Origin: Calidifontimicrobium sp035325925
GTDB lineage: Bacteria > Pseudomonadota > Gammaproteobacteria > Burkholderiales > Burkholderiaceae_C
Length of the DNA stretch: 64,000 nucleotides
Direction of reading: 5' to 3'
NCBI RefSeq assembly: GCF_035325925.1
Contig: NZ_DAOKZA010000015.1
Span: 18,928 to 82,927 of the forward strand
Below, piece after piece: positions 62,455 to 64,000 of this stretch. The notes under the pieces were generated by a model, which was not told the origin of the DNA, did not search any database, and saw nothing but the letters and a program-made list of their open reading frames with translations. Within the stretch, counting starts at the first letter, position 1; each line of letters starts with the position of its first letter. A program made the position numbers and the translations under genes.

Positions 62455-63330
62455 TCAGGCGGCGATTGTGCCCGCCGACGACGCGCCTGCGCCATCGAGC
62501 GCCGCCACCGAGAGCCAGACCTTCAACGCATCGACGGTCGGCGCGACATCGTGCACACGCACGACCGACGCGCCGCGCTCGACGGCCAGCAGCGCCGCGG
62601 CGACGCTCGCGGCGACGCGCTGCCCCGGGTCGCGGCCGGTCAGCACGCCGAGCGTCGACTTGCGCGACCAGCCCACCAGCAGCGGCAGCCCGGCGGCCAG
62701 CAGCTCGCGCTGGCGCGCCAGCAGCGCCAGGTTGTGTTCGGCGGACTTCGCGAAACCGATGCCGGGATCGAGCACGATGCGCTCGCGCCCGATGCCGGCG
62801 GCGACGACGGCGCGCGCGCGGGCACCGAGGAATTCCGCGACCTCGGCGACCACGTCCACGTAGTGCGCCTGCTGCTGCATCGATCCCGGTTCGCCTCGCA
62901 TGTGCATCAGGCACACGCCGGCGCGAGGGTGCATCGCGACCGCGTCGACGGCGCCGGGGCGTTGCAGCGCGCGCACGTCGTTGACGATGTCGGCGCCGGC
63001 GTCGAGCACCGCGCGCATCACTTCGGGTCGGCTGGTGTCGACCGACACCGGCACGCCCAGCGTCACCGCATGGCGCACCACCGGCAGCACGCGCGCCAGT
63101 TCCTCGGTGGCGGTGGGCGATGCGGCGCCCGGGCGCGTCGACTCGCCGCCGATGTCCAGCAGGTCGGCGCCGTCGCGCAGCAGGCGTTCGCAGTGCGCGC
63201 AGGCATCGGCCGGGTCGGCGAAGAGGCCACCGTCGGAGAACGAGTCGGGCGTCGTGTTGACGATGCCCATCACGCGCGGACGCGACAGGTCGACGTCGAA
63301 TCGTGCGGTGCGCCAGACGGGGGGTGTCAT
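62455..63330 (-). CDS. folP: Dihydropteroate synthase
   Basis: A 291-residue TIM-barrel enzyme joining p-aminobenzoate to dihydropterin pyrophosphate in folate synthesis. Signatures: VMGIVNTTPDSFSDGG, DIGGESTRPGA, VSVDTSRPEVMRA, LMHMRGEPGSMQ and DPGIGFAKSAEHN, ending with VRVHDV. ATG 63330 gives the normal N-terminus. This is the target of sulfonamides. It lies between ftsH and glmM, as in many proteobacteria. Confidence 0.96.
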   Translation of the reverse strand: MTPPVWRTARFDVDLSRPRVMGIVNTTPDSFSDGGLFADPADACAHCERLLRDGADLLDIGGESTRPGAASPTATEELARVLPVVRHAVTLGVPVSVDTSRPEVMRAVLDAGADIVNDVRALQRPGAVDAVAMHPRAGVCLMHMRGEPGSMQQQAHYVDVVAEVAEFLGARARAVVAAGIGRERIVLDPGIGFAKSAEHNLALLARQRELLAAGLPLLVGWSRKSTLGVLTGRDPGQRVAASVAAALLAVERGASVVRVHDVAPTVDALKVWLSVAALDGAGASSAGTIAA

Positions 63331-63348
63331 CGCTTCGGAGGGTCCGCG

Positions 63349-63373
63349 ACGAAGAAACGGGGCCTCAGCCCCG
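63349..63373 (-). terminator. Intrinsic terminator after ftsH
   Basis: On the minus strand CGGGGC, loop TGAG, GCCCCG, then TTTCTTC. It lies 25 bases after the ftsH stop and ends 18 bases before folP, so folP may depend on readthrough or its own promoter. Confidence 0.65.
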
Positions 63374-63397
63374 TCGTCGTGGTGCGCCCGACGCCGC

Positions 63398-64000
63398 TCA
63401 GGCCGTGGCCGGTGCGCCGTCGGTGTTCACCGGCGGCGCGCCGCCGCTGCCGCTGCGCGGCGTCGACGGCGTCCAGTCCTTCGGCGGCCGCGGTGGCTTG
63501 CCGCCCATGATGTCCTCGATCTGCTCGCCGTCGATCGTCTCCCACTCGAGCAGCGCCTGAGCCATCGCGTGCATCTTGTCCTGGTTGTCCTCGATGAGCT
63601 TGCGCGCCGCGGCGTACTGCTCGTCGATGATCCGGCGCACCTCCCGATCGACCTTCTGCATCGTCGCCTCGGACATGTTCACCTGCTTGGTGATGCTTCG
63701 GCCGAGGAACACCTCGCCTTCGTTCTCGGCGTAGACCATGGGCCCCAGCTCGTCGCTCATCCCGTAGCGCATCACCATGTCACGCGCGAGCTGCGTCGCG
63801 CGCTCGAAGTCGTTGCTCGCGCCGGTGGTCATCTGGTTCATGAACACCTCCTCGGCGATGCGCCCGCCGAACAGCACCGAGATCGTCGACAGGATGCGCT
63901 CCTTGTCCATGCTGTAGCGGTCGCCCTCGGGCAGCTGCATCGTCACGCCCAGCGCGCGCCCGCGCGGGATGATCGTGACCTTGTGCACCGGGTCGGTCTT
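63398..64000 (-). CDS. ftsH: ATP-dependent zinc metalloprotease FtsH (C-terminal part only)
   Basis: The frame is open to the window end, so only the C-terminal ~200 residues are seen. They include HKVTIIPRGRALGVTMQLPEGDRY after the zinc-site region, SVLFGGRIAEE, TTGASNDFERATQLARDMVMRYGMS, and the C-terminal helix DEQYAAARKLIEDNQDKMHAMAQALLE. A Pro/Ser-rich tail follows. It degrades membrane and regulatory proteins at the inner membrane. The AAA domain is outside the window. A terminator follows. Confidence 0.94.
   Translation of the reverse strand, partial: KTDPVHKVTIIPRGRALGVTMQLPEGDRYSMDKERILSTISVLFGGRIAEEVFMNQMTTGASNDFERATQLARDMVMRYGMSDELGPMVYAENEGEVFLGRSITKQVNMSEATMQKVDREVRRIIDEQYAAARKLIEDNQDKMHAMAQALLEWETIDGEQIEDIMGGKPPRPPKDWTPSTPRSGSGGAPPVNTDGAPATA

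Overview
The window is very GC-rich chromosomal DNA from a betaproteobacterium of the order Burkholderiales. The gene families and gene order fit the Rubrivivax/Leptothrix/Methylibium side of the order, but the genus cannot be fixed from sequence alone. Supporting signs are the ftsH-folP-glmM-pst-phoU-phoB-phoR order, dnaX-ybaB-recR, trxA-rho-rpmE(type B), a Burkholderiales-type small Trp-rich protein, and the block mltD-gloB-methyltransferase-rnhA ... dnaQ-tRNA.

1-7404: the right-hand part of an integrated phage-related element ending at the 3' end of a tRNA-Val(CAC) gene. It carries an AlpA/excisionase-like HTH protein, a frameshifted small gene, a primase-polymerase/DUF3987 helicase-like replication protein, a small Zn-ribbon protein with two palindromic repeats built into its reading frame, a terminase-small-subunit-like protein, an HK97-type major capsid protein and several unknown small genes. 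No portal, prohead protease, large terminase or tail gene lies in the visible part, and no integrase either, so the integrase should be left of base 1. This looks more like a phage satellite with its own capsid protein than a complete prophage. The element has several strong inverted repeats.

7440-29146: housekeeping genes (dnaQ, lgt, ilvD, cytochrome c, copper ATPase, GST, an acrylyl-CoA-reductase-like oxidoreductase, an NlpC/P60 lipoprotein, moaA-moeA) and two HAE1-type RND efflux pumps, each with its adaptor but no outer-membrane channel. This block separates dnaQ from rnhA, which are neighbours in many proteobacteria.

29197-36692: gloB-mltD, then recR/ybaB/dnaX on the other strand, a divergent PurM-like paralogue, an unknown protein and the 4.5S SRP RNA.

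36752-47127 (minus strand): a Ser/Thr kinase-HDOD-GAF protein directly coupled to a pseudokinase-HDOD protein, followed by an AddA/AddB-type helicase-nuclease pair.

47309-51247: trxA, rho with a C-rich leader, rpmE2 with a clear terminator, and a membrane glycosyltransferase-like protein.

51295-64000 (minus strand): the phosphate regulon, pstS-lipoprotein-pstC-pstA-pstB-phoU-phoB-phoR, with Pho-box half-sites every 11 bp upstream of pstS. Upstream of it are glmM, folP and the C-terminal part of ftsH. PstC and PstA are the long forms with large extra periplasmic domains.

A theme across the window is that six protein genes (lgt, the NlpC lipoprotein, moaA, gloB, dnaX and the PurM-like gene) have a sigma70 -10 box 6-7 nt before the start codon, which predicts leaderless mRNAs.
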